Shown here: positions 1 to 8,375 of the stretch, piece by piece | How the letters are laid out: every line of letters begins with the position of its first letter | Position numbering within the stretch: the first letter of the stretch is position 1 | Assembly: GCA_003021685.1 (NCBI GenBank) | Contig: PXRO01000017.1 | Coordinates: 1-64,000 of the forward strand | DNA from: Halobacteriales archaeon QS_4_62_28 | GTDB taxonomy: Archaea > Halobacteriota > Halobacteria > Halobacteriales > Haloarculaceae | Length of the DNA stretch: 64,000 bases | Reading direction: 5' to 3' | Notes under the pieces: model-generated | Database searches by the model: none | Told to the model about the DNA's origin: nothing | The model's input: the letters and a program-made list of their open reading frames with translations, nothing else | Position numbers and translations under genes: made by a program

Positions 1-23
1 AAACCTCGGCGTTTACGCCGAGG
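1..23 (+). mobile_element. Right-end hairpin of a TnpB-type (IS200/IS605) element lying to the left of the window
   Basis: Bases 4-12 and 15-23 form a perfect 9-bp stem with a TT loop, preceded by AAA. The same hairpin, 22 of 23 bases identical, occurs in opposite orientation at 16954-16975, directly downstream of the intact tnpB gene. By that comparison this copy belongs to an element whose tnpB lies on the plus strand before base 1. The flank begins at about base 24, just past the stop codon of the next gene. The element's identity is inferred from this hairpin alone. Confidence 0.65.
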
Positions 24-29
24 AGGATG

Positions 30-554
30 TCATACGATTGAGTCCGGTCGCGTCGAGAAGTACTCGAACACCAGTCCGAGACCGACGCCGTAGACGACGT
101 GGGCCACCAGCGTCAGGGCGGCGTAGCCGGCCAGTGCGAGACCGGACTGGCCGGTGTAGAAGCCGAGCACGAACCCGGTCCAGATAGCAAAGCCGAAGAA
201 CGCGCCGCTTACGGGGTCGCGCTGGCCCGGCAGGTACGCTTTCAGCGAGGCGAACAGCAGCGGCCACGGGAACATCCCGCCGCCCAGGAAGATGATGTAC
301 CCGACGAGGATCGGCGGGACGAGTTCCTCGATGCCGACCAGTTCGGTCAACAGGGCGAAGGCCTCTCGTTCGAAGAACCCGAGACTCTCGGCAATCAGTA
401 ACACGACGGTCATCATCGCCGTACCGACCAGTCCGCCAGCGGCACCGACGATTCCGTCGCCGACGATGCCCATCAGACTGTCGAACTCTTCGTTGTCCGT
501 AGTCAGGTCCTCGACGTTGGTCGGATCGTCGACCCCTGGTGACCTATCAGCCAT
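30..554 (-). CDS. Conserved haloarchaeal membrane protein upstream of the oxidase operon
   Basis: The 174-aa protein has an acidic N-terminus of about 30 residues followed by four to five hydrophobic segments, so it should sit in the cytoplasmic membrane. It resembles the small membrane proteins often found beside haloarchaeal cytochrome oxidase genes (possibly DUF6789; recalled, not searched). The ATG at 554 is preferred over one at 569, and the longer reading frame back to 1175 only shadows coxB. It is divergent from coxB across a 123-bp intergenic region. A role in oxidase assembly or haem transfer is inferred from position only. Confidence 0.75.
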   Translation of the reverse strand: MADRSPGVDDPTNVEDLTTDNEEFDSLMGIVGDGIVGAAGGLVGTAMMTVVLLIAESLGFFEREAFALLTELVGIEELVPPILVGYIIFLGGGMFPWPLLFASLKAYLPGQRDPVSGAFFGFAIWTGFVLGFYTGQSGLALAGYAALTLVAHVVYGVGLGLVFEYFSTRPDSIV

Positions 555-667
555 GTCGTGTCGTAACATACCAAGAGATAAAAAGATTCCCGCACGTGTT
601 CGATACCCCGCCCTCACGTGTAATTCTACTGTCCATAATACATAAGACCCGGTGCTATCAATCATAA

Positions 668-677
668 GGAAGGTGGT
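668..677 (+). promoter_or_regulatory. Shine-Dalgarno-like stretch before coxB
   Basis: A purine-rich GGAAGGTGGT directly precedes the ATG at 678 and resembles the anti-16S consensus GGAGGTGAT. It supports that start and suggests a leadered transcript, unlike the many leaderless genes elsewhere in the window. Confidence 0.5.
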
Positions 678-1382
678 ATGCTCCGACACACCGTGATTCA
701 GAACGTCCCGATTGCACACGCTGGCGGGGTCCGGACGCCAGCGGCGGTGTTCAACGAGATCTTCACCGTGTTTCTGGGTCTGGGAACGCTCGTCGGCATC
801 GTCGTCTGTGCTTACACCGTGTACAACGCGTACGCGTACAGGGACACGGGCGAGGAATCGAAAGCCGACGCCGACCGGCCCGAACTCGGCGAACTCCCCA
901 CCGGCGGCGGTGGTGGCAAGAAACTGTTCCTCTCTTTCGGGATCAGTGCGATTATCGTCCTCTCGCTGATCGTCTGGACCTACAGCACCTTGCTGTACAT
1001 CGAGACGGGTCCCGACAGCCAGCAGGTCCAGGAGAACGCCCTGGAGATCAATGTCGAAGGATACCAGTTCGGCTGGCAGTTCGAGTATCCAAACGGCCAG
1101 ACGACCTCCGGAACGTTGCGCGTCCCGCAAAACGAGATGGTGATGTTGAACGTCACTTCGAGGGACGTGTTCCACAACTTCGGATCACCGGAGTTACGAT
1201 TCAAAACCGACGCCATCCCCGGCCAGTCGACGAAGACCTGGTTCGTTGGACAGCAGGCTGGGACCTACGAGGCAAAGTGCTACGAACTGTGTGGGACGGG
1301 CCACTCTTATATGAACGCGACAGTCGAAGTCATGCCACGAGACGACTACCAGCAGTGGTACAACGGAAGTGAGAGCGAATGA
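678..1382 (+). CDS. coxB: Cytochrome c oxidase subunit II (CuA subunit)
   Basis: The 234-aa subunit II takes electrons from a small carrier, probably halocyanin, into a haem-copper oxidase. Two membrane helices (about 25-50 and 83-107) anchor an extracellular cupredoxin domain. The binuclear CuA ligands are visible: His166, Cys201, Cys205, His209 and Met212 in the CYELCGTGHSYM segment. The intervening Glu203 is also typical. The stop overlaps the coxAC start by 4 bp (ATGA), indicating translational coupling. The length and ligand set are normal for the family. Confidence 0.96.
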   Translation: MLRHTVIQNVPIAHAGGVRTPAAVFNEIFTVFLGLGTLVGIVVCAYTVYNAYAYRDTGEESKADADRPELGELPTGGGGGKKLFLSFGISAIIVLSLIVWTYSTLLYIETGPDSQQVQENALEINVEGYQFGWQFEYPNGQTTSGTLRVPQNEMVMLNVTSRDVFHNFGSPELRFKTDAIPGQSTKTWFVGQQAGTYEAKCYELCGTGHSYMNATVEVMPRDDYQQWYNGSESE

Positions 1383-3943
1383 GTGATCTACCACCGAAAT
1401 CCTCGATCAGGCGGTGGTTCTTGACGACCAATCACAAGGACATCGGCATCCTCTATCTCGTCACGGCGCTTTTCTTCCTAGTCTTTGGGGGTCTACTGGC
1501 GATGCTGTTTCGTGTGGAACTGCTGACGCCAGCGGCCGACTTCCTCGGCGAGAGCGGCTACAACCAGGCCGTCTCGACGCACGGTCTCCTGATGGTGTTC
1601 TGGTTCATCTCGCCGTTTGCCTTCGGCTTTGCGAACTACATCGTCCCGCTCCAGATCGGGGCCGACGACCTGGCCTTTCCGCGCCTGAACGCGCTGTCGT
1701 ACTGGCTGTACCTCTTTTCCGGTATTCTCTTTGGCATTTCCTTTTTCCAGGGCGTGACGTTCCCGGGTGGCTGGACGATGTACGCGCCCCTGAACACCCC
1801 GGCGTATATGCCCGGCGAGGCACTCGGGGCCACGTCGGTCGTCCTCGCGATGATCATGTTCGTCGCCGCCGTGACGCTTGGCTCGGTGAACTTCCTGACG
1901 ACGATGTACCGGATGCGCGCCGAGGGCCTTCGGATGCGGGACATCCCGATGTTCTCGCTGTCGATCAACCTCACCGTCTGGATGATGCTGTTTGCCTTCG
2001 CCGCGCTGCTTGCGGCGCTGATAATTCTCTCCTCGGATCACATCATCGGCACGAACTACTTTACATACCAGATCGACGGTGACACGTTCGCGACCAACGT
2101 GAACAACCCCGGATCGTCGATGCTGTGGGCGCATCTGTTCTGGTTTTTCGGCCATCCAGAGGTGTACATCGTTTTCTTCCCCGCCCTCGGGGTCATGGCC
2201 GAGTGCTTCCAGACCTTCACTGGCCGCCGACTCGTCGGCCGGAAATGGTTCATCATCTCGATGGTGCTTGTGGCGCTCCAGAGTTTCATCGTCTGGATGC
2301 ACCACATGTTCCTCACCGGGATCAACTTGGAGATCAAGACGCTGTTCATGGCGACGACCATCGGGATATCGCTCCCCTTCGACCTGATGGTGTTCTCGCT
2401 GATCTACACCATGATCAAGGGCCGCGTGCGCTACATGACGCCGTTCCTGTTCTCGCTGGGTGCGCTCTTGCTCTTTATCCTCGGTGGCATCACCGGCGTC
2501 TTCCTCGGGGCCGTCGTGCTGGACTACCAGTTCCGGGGCACCTACTGGGTCGTCGCACACTTCCACTACGTGATGGTCGCGGGCGCGACTGCCCTCTTTG
2601 GCGGCCTCTATTACTGGTACCCGAAGATGACCGGCAAGATGTACAACGAGTTCCTCGGGAAGGTCCACTTCGCCGTCTACTTCATCGGCTTCAATCTGCT
2701 GTACTTCCCGATGTTCATCGCCTGGGAGACGCCACGCCGGGTGTTCAACTACCCGGTCGAACTCACCGTCTGGCACAACCTCTCGACGGTCGGGGCGATC
2801 ATTCTCGGTGGCTCCTTCCTCATCATGTTCTACAACCTCTTCGTGAGCTACTTCCGGGGTGCGGAAGTCGGCGATCAACCCTGGGAGTTTGCCACCTCCG
2901 CCGAGTGGGCCGTCGCCTCGCCACCGCCACTGGAGAACTTCGACGGCGTTCCGAGCTATGCCAGCGGCACACTGGAGTTCCTCTCACCCAGCGACGTGGC
3001 CAAGCGCCAGTCAGGCCACAGCGGTGCGGCCGCGGACGGCGGCACCGCAGAGACCAGCCCCGCGACTGACGGTGCCGGAGCGGAGGCCGGGGCACTTGCG
3101 ACGACAGAAACGGCCCTCGCCACTGGCGCTGGGACGGCAGAGCCGACGGGCCACGAACACGCCAGTCACGCCAGTTTCTGGCCGTTCATGATCAGTCTCG
3201 GTGGGTTCCTGCTGTTCCTCGGACTTTCGGGGATCAGGACCGGATCGATGCTGTACACCTCGCTGGCGCTCGTGGGCGGCATCCTCGGCTTTGGCTCGCT
3301 CGTCGGGATGGCACAGGAACCCTTCTTCGCGCCGGAGACGGCCATCGCCGAACGGTGGCCCTTCGCCGATGTCGAGAAGATGAAACTCGGGATGTGGACG
3401 TTCCTCGCGAGCGACATCGTCCTCTTTGGCGCGTTCATCGGCTCCTACGCGTTCATCCGCTTTGCCTACGGCTGGGAGGCCTGGCACCACGACCTCATCC
3501 CGGAAGCCCACGTCACCTTTCCCGGACTGGTCAACACCTATCTCCTGCTCACGTCGAGTTTCGCCGTCGTACTGGCGATGGTCGCCGCCGAGAAAGAGTC
3601 CCGTGCGGGCGTCATGGCCTCGCTCGGTGCGACCTTCGCGCTGGGCGTTGGCTTCCTGATCAACAAGGGCATCGAGTGGCAGCACCTGTTCCACATCCAC
3701 ACCGAGGCGTTCCCCGAGGGGTGGGCGATCACGACGAACCTGGCGTCCTCGACGTTCTACCTGACGACGGGACTCCACGCCGCCCACGTCATCATCGGTC
3801 TGATCATCGCCGGCTACATGTTCTTCCGGTCGTGGAACGGCGCGTACCTGGGCGACGAGAAGCCAATCGAGTACTTCGGACTGTACTGGCACCTGGTCGA
3901 CATCGTCTGGCTGTTCCTGTTCCCGCTGTTCTACATCCTCTGA
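1379..3943 (+). CDS. coxAC: Fused cytochrome c oxidase subunit I/III
   Basis: This 854-aa protein fuses the catalytic subunit I (about 1-530) to a subunit III module (about 665-854) through an Ala/Gly/Thr-rich linker near 545-600. Subunit I shows the low-spin haem ligand His68, the HPEVY motif near 259 (CuB His, D-channel Glu and His-Tyr crosslink residues of A1-type enzymes), a CuB His pair near 308-309, and the haem ligands in VAHFHYV near 393-395. Subunit III begins with a GMWTFLASD segment. The protein reduces O2 and pumps protons in the cytoplasmic membrane. I/III fusions are known in haloarchaea. It overlaps coxB by 4 bp. Confidence 0.96.
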   Translation: MSDLPPKSSIRRWFLTTNHKDIGILYLVTALFFLVFGGLLAMLFRVELLTPAADFLGESGYNQAVSTHGLLMVFWFISPFAFGFANYIVPLQIGADDLAFPRLNALSYWLYLFSGILFGISFFQGVTFPGGWTMYAPLNTPAYMPGEALGATSVVLAMIMFVAAVTLGSVNFLTTMYRMRAEGLRMRDIPMFSLSINLTVWMMLFAFAALLAALIILSSDHIIGTNYFTYQIDGDTFATNVNNPGSSMLWAHLFWFFGHPEVYIVFFPALGVMAECFQTFTGRRLVGRKWFIISMVLVALQSFIVWMHHMFLTGINLEIKTLFMATTIGISLPFDLMVFSLIYTMIKGRVRYMTPFLFSLGALLLFILGGITGVFLGAVVLDYQFRGTYWVVAHFHYVMVAGATALFGGLYYWYPKMTGKMYNEFLGKVHFAVYFIGFNLLYFPMFIAWETPRRVFNYPVELTVWHNLSTVGAIILGGSFLIMFYNLFVSYFRGAEVGDQPWEFATSAEWAVASPPPLENFDGVPSYASGTLEFLSPSDVAKRQSGHSGAAADGGTAETSPATDGAGAEAGALATTETALATGAGTAEPTGHEHASHASFWPFMISLGGFLLFLGLSGIRTGSMLYTSLALVGGILGFGSLVGMAQEPFFAPETAIAERWPFADVEKMKLGMWTFLASDIVLFGAFIGSYAFIRFAYGWEAWHHDLIPEAHVTFPGLVNTYLLLTSSFAVVLAMVAAEKESRAGVMASLGATFALGVGFLINKGIEWQHLFHIHTEAFPEGWAITTNLASSTFYLTTGLHAAHVIIGLIIAGYMFFRSWNGAYLGDEKPIEYFGLYWHLVDIVWLFLFPLFYIL

Positions 3944-3950
3944 GGTGATA
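3942..3950 (+). promoter_or_regulatory. Consensus Shine-Dalgarno of coxD, embedded in the coxAC stop
   Basis: The coxAC stop codon TGA is the start of TGAGGTGAT, a close match to the haloarchaeal ribosome-binding consensus, 2 bp before the coxD ATG at 3953. Re-initiation by the ribosome that finishes coxAC is likely. Confidence 0.7.
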
Positions 3951-3952
3951 CC

Positions 3953-4222
3953 ATGACACACACGAAACTGTACACGATCATCTACGTCGTCCTGTTCGCC
4001 TTCGCAACCATCCAGGCTGCCGTCGAGGGCTTTGGCCTCGTCGACGAGAGCTACTGGTTCGCGTTCTGGCTCATCATTGTCCTGTCGGTCGTCAAGGCCG
4101 TCATGGTCGCGGCGTACTACCAGCACCTGCGCTGGGAACCCCGGTCGGTGAGCTATCTCGCCGGTGGTGGCGTACTCGTTGCTCTGGCCCTGACCGCCGC
4201 TGCGGCGTACTCGATTGTCTAG
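3953..4222 (+). CDS. coxD: Cytochrome c oxidase subunit IV (prokaryotic type)
   Basis: The 89-aa protein has three hydrophobic helices and the layout of the prokaryotic COX4 family, with the VKAVMVAAYYQHLRWE segment between helices two and three matching the conserved KxxxVxxxxxHL pattern. It is the small accessory subunit of the oxidase and lies 9 bp after coxAC. Its role is structural or assembly-related in the family. It ends the operon, and the next gene is convergent. Confidence 0.88.
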   Translation: MTHTKLYTIIYVVLFAFATIQAAVEGFGLVDESYWFAFWLIIVLSVVKAVMVAAYYQHLRWEPRSVSYLAGGGVLVALALTAAAAYSIV

Positions 4223-4308
4223 CCCCTACAGCGTCGCTGTCGGGCCAGATCGAACGTCTCGGCGGCCTGCTCTTCTTCTGTTCTCGCATATTGTAATAGG
4301 CCGTCCCG

Positions 4309-4995
4309 CTACTCGAAGTGCGTTCTCGCGTCGTCTTTCGCCCGGTCGATGACCCGTTTCTGGGCGCGCGTCATCGACCGGATCGCCTCGTCTGTGTAGT
4401 CGACGGTCGCCGACGGCAGCGCCCTGGCGAGGCCACCGAGGAGATCCCCAGGATCGATCTCGACGGTCAGTCGGTAGGCGTCGGGCCGGTCGTGCAGTGG
4501 GTCGGTAAACGCGAAATGGGACTCGATCAGCTCGACCGTTCGCTCCCAGTCGTACACCGACGCGGCGGCCCCCCAGATGCTCTCCCCGTTCGCGGCCACG
4601 AGCGGCGCGAGTTCGTCGCCCAGGCGACGCTGCCGGTCGAGCAACGCCGCCTTGATCTCCGCACGGTGCTCGGCGCTCAGCCCCGACTGGAGCGAGTCCC
4701 AGTAGAGGTCCCGCGCCAGTATCTCGTCGGCGAAATTCTCGAAGTCGTCCTCACTTTCGGCGTACGCCAGGACGACCTCGAACTGGTGGAATATCGCGTC
4801 CCGGTACTCGCGCAGTTCCGGCTGGACGATCCGTTTGTCGACGGTGTCGCTGTTTTTCAGTAGTCGGTCGATCACTGCTCCCTCGGGGCCGGTCGCCCCC
4901 CGGAGCGCTCGTGTCACTCTGAACGCCTCGTTGGTCTCGCTTACAAGCGAATTCACGTAACGCTCGAAGCCATCCTTGACAGCAGCGCGTGTCAC
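4309..4995 (-). CDS. Conserved haloarchaeal protein of unknown function
   Basis: I do not recognise this family. About 228 aa are supported: mostly helical, charged and soluble, with no membrane segment or catalytic motif. The open frame runs back to 5151, but its first 50 codons lie in a MITE-like repeat and a low-complexity stretch, so a GTG at 4995 (MTRAAVKDGF...) is preferred. Other GTGs lie a few codons upstream. A perfect 7-bp dyad, CACCCAC-CT-GTGGGTG, abuts this start and could be an operator. The gene is convergent with coxD. Confidence 0.7.
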   Translation of the reverse strand: MTRAAVKDGFERYVNSLVSETNEAFRVTRALRGATGPEGAVIDRLLKNSDTVDKRIVQPELREYRDAIFHQFEVVLAYAESEDDFENFADEILARDLYWDSLQSGLSAEHRAEIKAALLDRQRRLGDELAPLVAANGESIWGAAASVYDWERTVELIESHFAFTDPLHDRPDAYRLTVEIDPGDLLGGLARALPSATVDYTDEAIRSMTRAQKRVIDRAKDDARTHFE

Positions 4996-5010
4996 ACCCA
5001 CCTGTGGGTG
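4995..5010. promoter_or_regulatory. Dyad at the start of the unknown gene
   Basis: CACCCAC (4995-5001) and GTGGGTG (5004-5010) are perfect inverted repeats with a 2-bp spacer, overlapping the proposed GTG start. A similar dyad, GCACCCA-GT-TGGGTGC, occurs at 12413-12428. Operator function is a guess. Confidence 0.35.
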
Positions 5011-5103
5011 CCCCACCTTACTATCGGTTTCGACGCTAGCATTACTGCCAGACACTGGTGTTACTCCCGTGAACGTCGCAGTGTTCAGAACGAGCGAAAC
5101 GCC

Positions 5104-5353
5104 TACAAAGCACTGAAAGCCCTCGGCGCGCTCGCGGCCGCTGCGTGACATACCCTCGCTTCGCTCGGGTAGGGGCCACGCAGCGACGCTCCGCTGGCGC
5201 GAGCGCGCCTCGCCCTTTCATCCGCCAGGTATCGGTCGCTTCACCGTCTAAACCCTGGCGGATGAAAGGGCGAGTGGGCGGTCGGTCCCACCGACCGCCT
5301 TCTCCGCGGCGGCAACTGCCGCCGCGCAAAGCGAGGGCTTTCAATGCTTCGTA
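5104..5353. repeat. 250-bp MITE-like element, copy A
   Basis: The ends (5104-5125 and 5332-5353) are inverted repeats matching at 20 of 22 positions, with GAAAGCCCTCG at their inner side. Inside are a perfect 19-bp inverted repeat (5211-5229 with 5254-5272) and a block of nested palindromes at about 5268-5330. That block reappears inverted at 39165-39222. There is no transposase. It fills most of the 440-bp gap before queD, and the reading frames in it are artefacts of the palindromes. Confidence 0.75.
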
Positions 5354-5436
5354 CATGTTTCTCTCAGTCTCTTATCCAAGCATCATCATACCAGGCAGGC
5401 CGTACCTTTTAAGCACTCGTATCATAATACTCGGGT

Positions 5437-5892
5437 ATGGCTGAAGGAATATCTGACGAGCGGTCGGATGTGATCGCCGCCGCTGGCAAGCGAGAACTCG
5501 TCGTCGGGGGTGACCGGCCGATTCGGATCAGCGCGGGCCACCGGATCATGCACCACGAGGGAAAGTGTCGCCGGCCACACGGGCATAATTACGAGATTTC
5601 GGTCCGTGTCGTCGGCGAACTCACCGAGGCGGGGTGGGTTGTCGACAAGGGCGACGTGACCGACGCCATCGACGACTGGGACCACCGGTTCTTGGTCGAG
5701 GAGGGGGATCCGCTCGTCGAAGCCTTCGAGACGAGCGGCGACGCCGATGCGCTGGTTGTCCTCGGCGAACCGCCGACAGCGGAGGTAATGGCTGTCATCC
5801 TCGAACAGCGACTGGCCGAGCGACTGCCAGACACCGTCTCGGAGATCGACGTGACCGTCCGTGAGACGGGCGAACTCGCCGCGGGGCCGTAG
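5437..5892 (+). CDS. queD: 6-carboxy-5,6,7,8-tetrahydropterin synthase
   Basis: The 151-aa T-fold enzyme makes 6-carboxytetrahydropterin from dihydroneopterin triphosphate, an early step to preQ0, the precursor of archaeosine in archaeal tRNA. Zinc ligands are visible as His35, His48 and His50 (in CRRPHGHNY). Cys44 and the WDHRFL segment near 82-86 supply the catalytic Cys and the Asp/His pair. The first 25 residues are a haloarchaeal extension. It starts the queD-queE-queC operon, and a TATACTC-like AT stretch lies just upstream at about 5425-5433. Confidence 0.93.
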   Translation: MAEGISDERSDVIAAAGKRELVVGGDRPIRISAGHRIMHHEGKCRRPHGHNYEISVRVVGELTEAGWVVDKGDVTDAIDDWDHRFLVEEGDPLVEAFETSGDADALVVLGEPPTAEVMAVILEQRLAERLPDTVSEIDVTVRETGELAAGP

Positions 5893-5893
5893 T

Positions 5894-6679
5894 ATGCCGG
5901 TCAACGCTGATCCGACGGACGAGCAGGCCGTCGACGGCGACGAGCGCCCGCCCGAGGGCAACGCACTGCCGATCAACGAACTGTTTTCCTCGCTGCAGGG
6001 CGAGGGCCGACTGGCGGGCGTCCCGAGCGTGTTCGTCCGGACCAGTGGCTGTAACCTCCGGTGCTGGTTCTGTGACTCCTATCACACCTCCTGGGAGCCG
6101 AGTCACGCCTGGCTCTCGGTCGACGATATCATCGCGGGAGTCCAGTGTCACGACGCCGACCACGTCGTCCTCACCGGCGGCGAACCGCTCATGCACGAGG
6201 AAAGTGCCGTGTTGCTCGACCGACTCGACGAACTGGGCTATCACACCACCGTCGAGACCAACGGGACCATCGCGGTGGACGCGCCCATCGACCTGGCGAG
6301 TGTCAGCCCGAAACTCGCCTCCAGTACGCCGACTGCCGACCGCGACCCGAAAGGCGAGGGGGAGTGGGCCGAGCGCCACGAACAGCGCCGCCTGGACGTG
6401 GACACGCTGGCGACGCTCGTGGACCGCTACCCCTTCCAGTTGAAGTTCGTCGTCACCGGGCCAAAGGACATGCCCGAACTCGAGTCGATGGTCGAGCGCC
6501 TGCGCGACCGGGCCGAGACGACCATCACCGACGCCGACGTGCTCCTGATGCCGGAAGGACAGACCCGCGACCAACTCGACGAGGCCCGCGAGGTCGTCGC
6601 CGATCTCGCGCTGGAGCATGGCTACCGCTACACGCCACGACTCCACGTCGACCTGTGGAACGACGCCCCCGGAACCTGA
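5894..6679 (+). CDS. queE: 7-carboxy-7-deazaguanine synthase (radical SAM)
   Basis: The 261-aa radical SAM enzyme contracts the QueD product into 7-carboxy-7-deazaguanine. Its cluster motif is CNLRCWFC (Cys53, Cys57, Cys60), followed by the family's TGGEPL SAM-binding loop near 95-100. The ATG at 5894 lies 1 bp after the queD stop and is preferred to an in-frame codon at 5861 inside queD. Tight spacing on both sides indicates one transcript. The substrate-binding N-terminal segment NELFSSLQGEG is intact. Confidence 0.94.
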   Translation: MPVNADPTDEQAVDGDERPPEGNALPINELFSSLQGEGRLAGVPSVFVRTSGCNLRCWFCDSYHTSWEPSHAWLSVDDIIAGVQCHDADHVVLTGGEPLMHEESAVLLDRLDELGYHTTVETNGTIAVDAPIDLASVSPKLASSTPTADRDPKGEGEWAERHEQRRLDVDTLATLVDRYPFQLKFVVTGPKDMPELESMVERLRDRAETTITDADVLLMPEGQTRDQLDEAREVVADLALEHGYRYTPRLHVDLWNDAPGT

Positions 6680-6681
6680 AT

Positions 6682-7485
6682 ATGACCGAGGAATCACGCG
6701 ACACGACGGCCACCGAAGAATTGTCCGACACGACGAACACTGATATCGCGAGCCCTGACATGACGGTCGACGCCGAGAACGTCGACACGACGGGCGATCA
6801 GCGAGCAGTCGTCCTTGCCTCGGGCGGGATGGACAGCGCAACGGCGGCCTACGAGGCACGAGCACGCGGCTACAAGGACCTGTCTCTCTTACACACGAGT
6901 TACGGCCAGCAAACCGAGGAGACCGAACTGGCCTGTGCCCGGGCGCTGGCCGATTACATCGACGCGACGGACTTCCTCCACGTCGAGACGGTCCACCTCG
7001 CCCGCATCGGCGCGTCGTCGCTGACAGACGACGATATCGACGTGGCGGAGGCAGACCTCGACAGCGACGAGGTCCCGACCTCCTACGTCCCCTTCCGGAA
7101 CGCCAATCTACTCTCGATGGCCGTCTCCTACGCCGAGGCCAACGACTGCGAGGCAGTGTTCATCGGTGCTCACTCCGAGGACTTCTCGGGATATCCCGAC
7201 TGCCGACCACAGTTTTTCGAGGCGTTCCAGCAGGCGATCGACGTGGGTACGAAACCCGGGACCGACATTTCGCTGGTCGCGCCCTTCGTCGAGTGGTCGA
7301 AGACGGACATCGCCGAACGCGGCCTCGAACTCGGCGTCCCCTACGAGGACACCTGGAGTTGCTATCGCGAGTCGCCGCCGGCCTGTGGCACCTGTGACGC
7401 CTGTGCGTTCCGGTTGCAGGCGTTTCAGGCGCTCGGCGAGCGTGATCCTATCGAATACGAGACGCGGCCCGACTACACGGAGTGA
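6682..7485 (+). CDS. queC: 7-cyano-7-deazaguanine synthase
   Basis: QueC converts carboxydeazaguanine and ammonia to preQ0 with ATP. The PP-loop SGGMDS (47-52) binds ATP, and the C-terminal zinc cluster is the CYRESPPACGTCDAC segment (about 227-241). The ATG at 6682 follows queE by 2 bp. This start gives a Thr/Asp/Glu-rich leader of about 40 residues before the core, and an internal ATG near 6760 is an alternative. The product feeds archaeosine synthesis by TgtA and ArcS-type enzymes not seen here. The stop overlaps the first base of a MITE. Confidence 0.94.
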   Translation: MTEESRDTTATEELSDTTNTDIASPDMTVDAENVDTTGDQRAVVLASGGMDSATAAYEARARGYKDLSLLHTSYGQQTEETELACARALADYIDATDFLHVETVHLARIGASSLTDDDIDVAEADLDSDEVPTSYVPFRNANLLSMAVSYAEANDCEAVFIGAHSEDFSGYPDCRPQFFEAFQQAIDVGTKPGTDISLVAPFVEWSKTDIAERGLELGVPYEDTWSCYRESPPACGTCDACAFRLQAFQALGERDPIEYETRPDYTE

Positions 7486-7564
7486 TACTGTCGGACGGAA
7501 GTCCGTGACGGATTTCGCCACCCCGAGGTGGCGAGAATCTTCAGATAGGTACGTCCGACAGTAT
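7485..7564. repeat. 80-bp MITE with 13-bp perfect terminal repeats
   Basis: ATACTGTCGGACG (7485-7497) and CGTCCGACAGTAT (7552-7564) are perfect inverted repeats. Between them lie GATTTCGC and a hairpin, CGCCACC-CCGA-GGTGGCG. The same termini bound an 82-bp element at 40193-40274, and partial copies occur at 13110, 8876, 42264, 18608 and 50222. It lies between queC and the convergent mgsA, and its left end supplies the last base of the queC stop codon. Confidence 0.8.
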
Positions 7565-7572
7565 GAGCACCG

Positions 7573-7959
7573 TTAGCACTCTGATTCGTCGTCGTTTGCG
7601 AGTCCGTCGAGCAGGTATTCGGCCCCGGTACGGGCCGTCGCTAACGGCACGTCGTGGACCTCACAGATCCGCAACAGTGCAGAGATGTCCGGTTCGTGTG
7701 GCTGTGCAGTGAGCGGATCACGCAGGAAGACGATGCCGTCGATGCGCCCGTCGACGACCTCCGAACCGATCTGGGTATCACCACCCTGCGGACCGGACTC
7801 CTTTCGCTCGACGGTCAGGGACGTCTCCTCCATGATCCGCTTGCCCGTCGTGCCGGTCGTGATGATGTCGAACGTCCCCAGCAGCGACTCGTTCGACTGG
7901 ACGAGTTCGATCATTTCTGATTTCTTTTCGTCGTGTGCGACGAGTGCGACTCGGGTCAT
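7573..7959 (-). CDS. mgsA: Methylglyoxal synthase
   Basis: The 128-aa protein converts dihydroxyacetone phosphate to methylglyoxal and phosphate. Family motifs are present: HD at 9-10, the phosphate-binding GTTG (36-39), SGPQGGD (55-61), and the DPL...H segment (82-88). The ATG at 7959 gives the family's usual length, and upstream in-frame sequence to 8067 lacks homology. A 7-bp dyad 37 bp upstream may regulate it. A bypass from triose phosphates would fit glycerol-rich hypersaline habitats, which is inference. Confidence 0.9.
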   Translation of the reverse strand: MTRVALVAHDEKKSEMIELVQSNESLLGTFDIITTGTTGKRIMEETSLTVERKESGPQGGDTQIGSEVVDGRIDGIVFLRDPLTAQPHEPDISALLRICEVHDVPLATARTGAEYLLDGLANDDESEC

Positions 7960-8375
7960 GTCTCTGGCTGGGACCCACGGGTGCAAAGATGGTGCGGTTC
8001 CACACTGGAACCGATCTGGTAACACCTGGAAACGAGCGTCGTCGGAGCGTGCAGGCACTGTTTGCACTGTGTACTACCGTTCGTGAGAATAGGCCGTGAC
8101 GCGAACAGCGCGCCACGACCCCGTGACCAGACTGACGAATCCGGGCAGCGGTCCGTGCTCGCCTGTGTACGATGTCGGGAACTGCCCTAATGGCATCACC
8201 TCCGTGAGTGATGCAACTTGTGATATGGCACACCACAACATAGTTCTTTCGACCCCGGCCATCGACGCTCCGTAGTATCACCATCGAAAACACGACACGT
8301 CCATCACAGCCGACCCGCTTCCACCGACGTCGTCCGGTTGGTGAACCGGTGCCCGGATGGTGGGGACCGGCAGTA
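7960..8375. other. 416-bp non-coding stretch between mgsA and dcd
   Basis: I see no credible gene in it. It holds a perfect dyad, GGTTCCA-CAC-TGGAACC (7996-8012), 37 bp before the mgsA start, and a short hairpin around CATCACCTCCGTGAGTGATG (8193-8212). Near 8365-8376, at the dcd stop, is GACCGGCAGTAT, which resembles the right terminus of the 80-bp MITE family and may be a relic. Confidence 0.5.

Noticed and set aside
4309-5151. Full 280-codon version of the unknown gene
   Set aside because: Its N-terminal 50 codons fall in the MITE-like element and low-similarity spacer, so a start near 4995 is more likely.
5042-5444. Open frames on both strands across 5042-5444
   Set aside because: They lie within the palindromic 250-bp MITE-like element, have unnatural composition (Arg/Pro-rich), and are explained by the inverted repeats.
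8193-8212. Hairpin CATCACCTCCGTGAGTGATG as an RNA element
   Set aside because: Short, isolated and not near a start codon. It may be chance.
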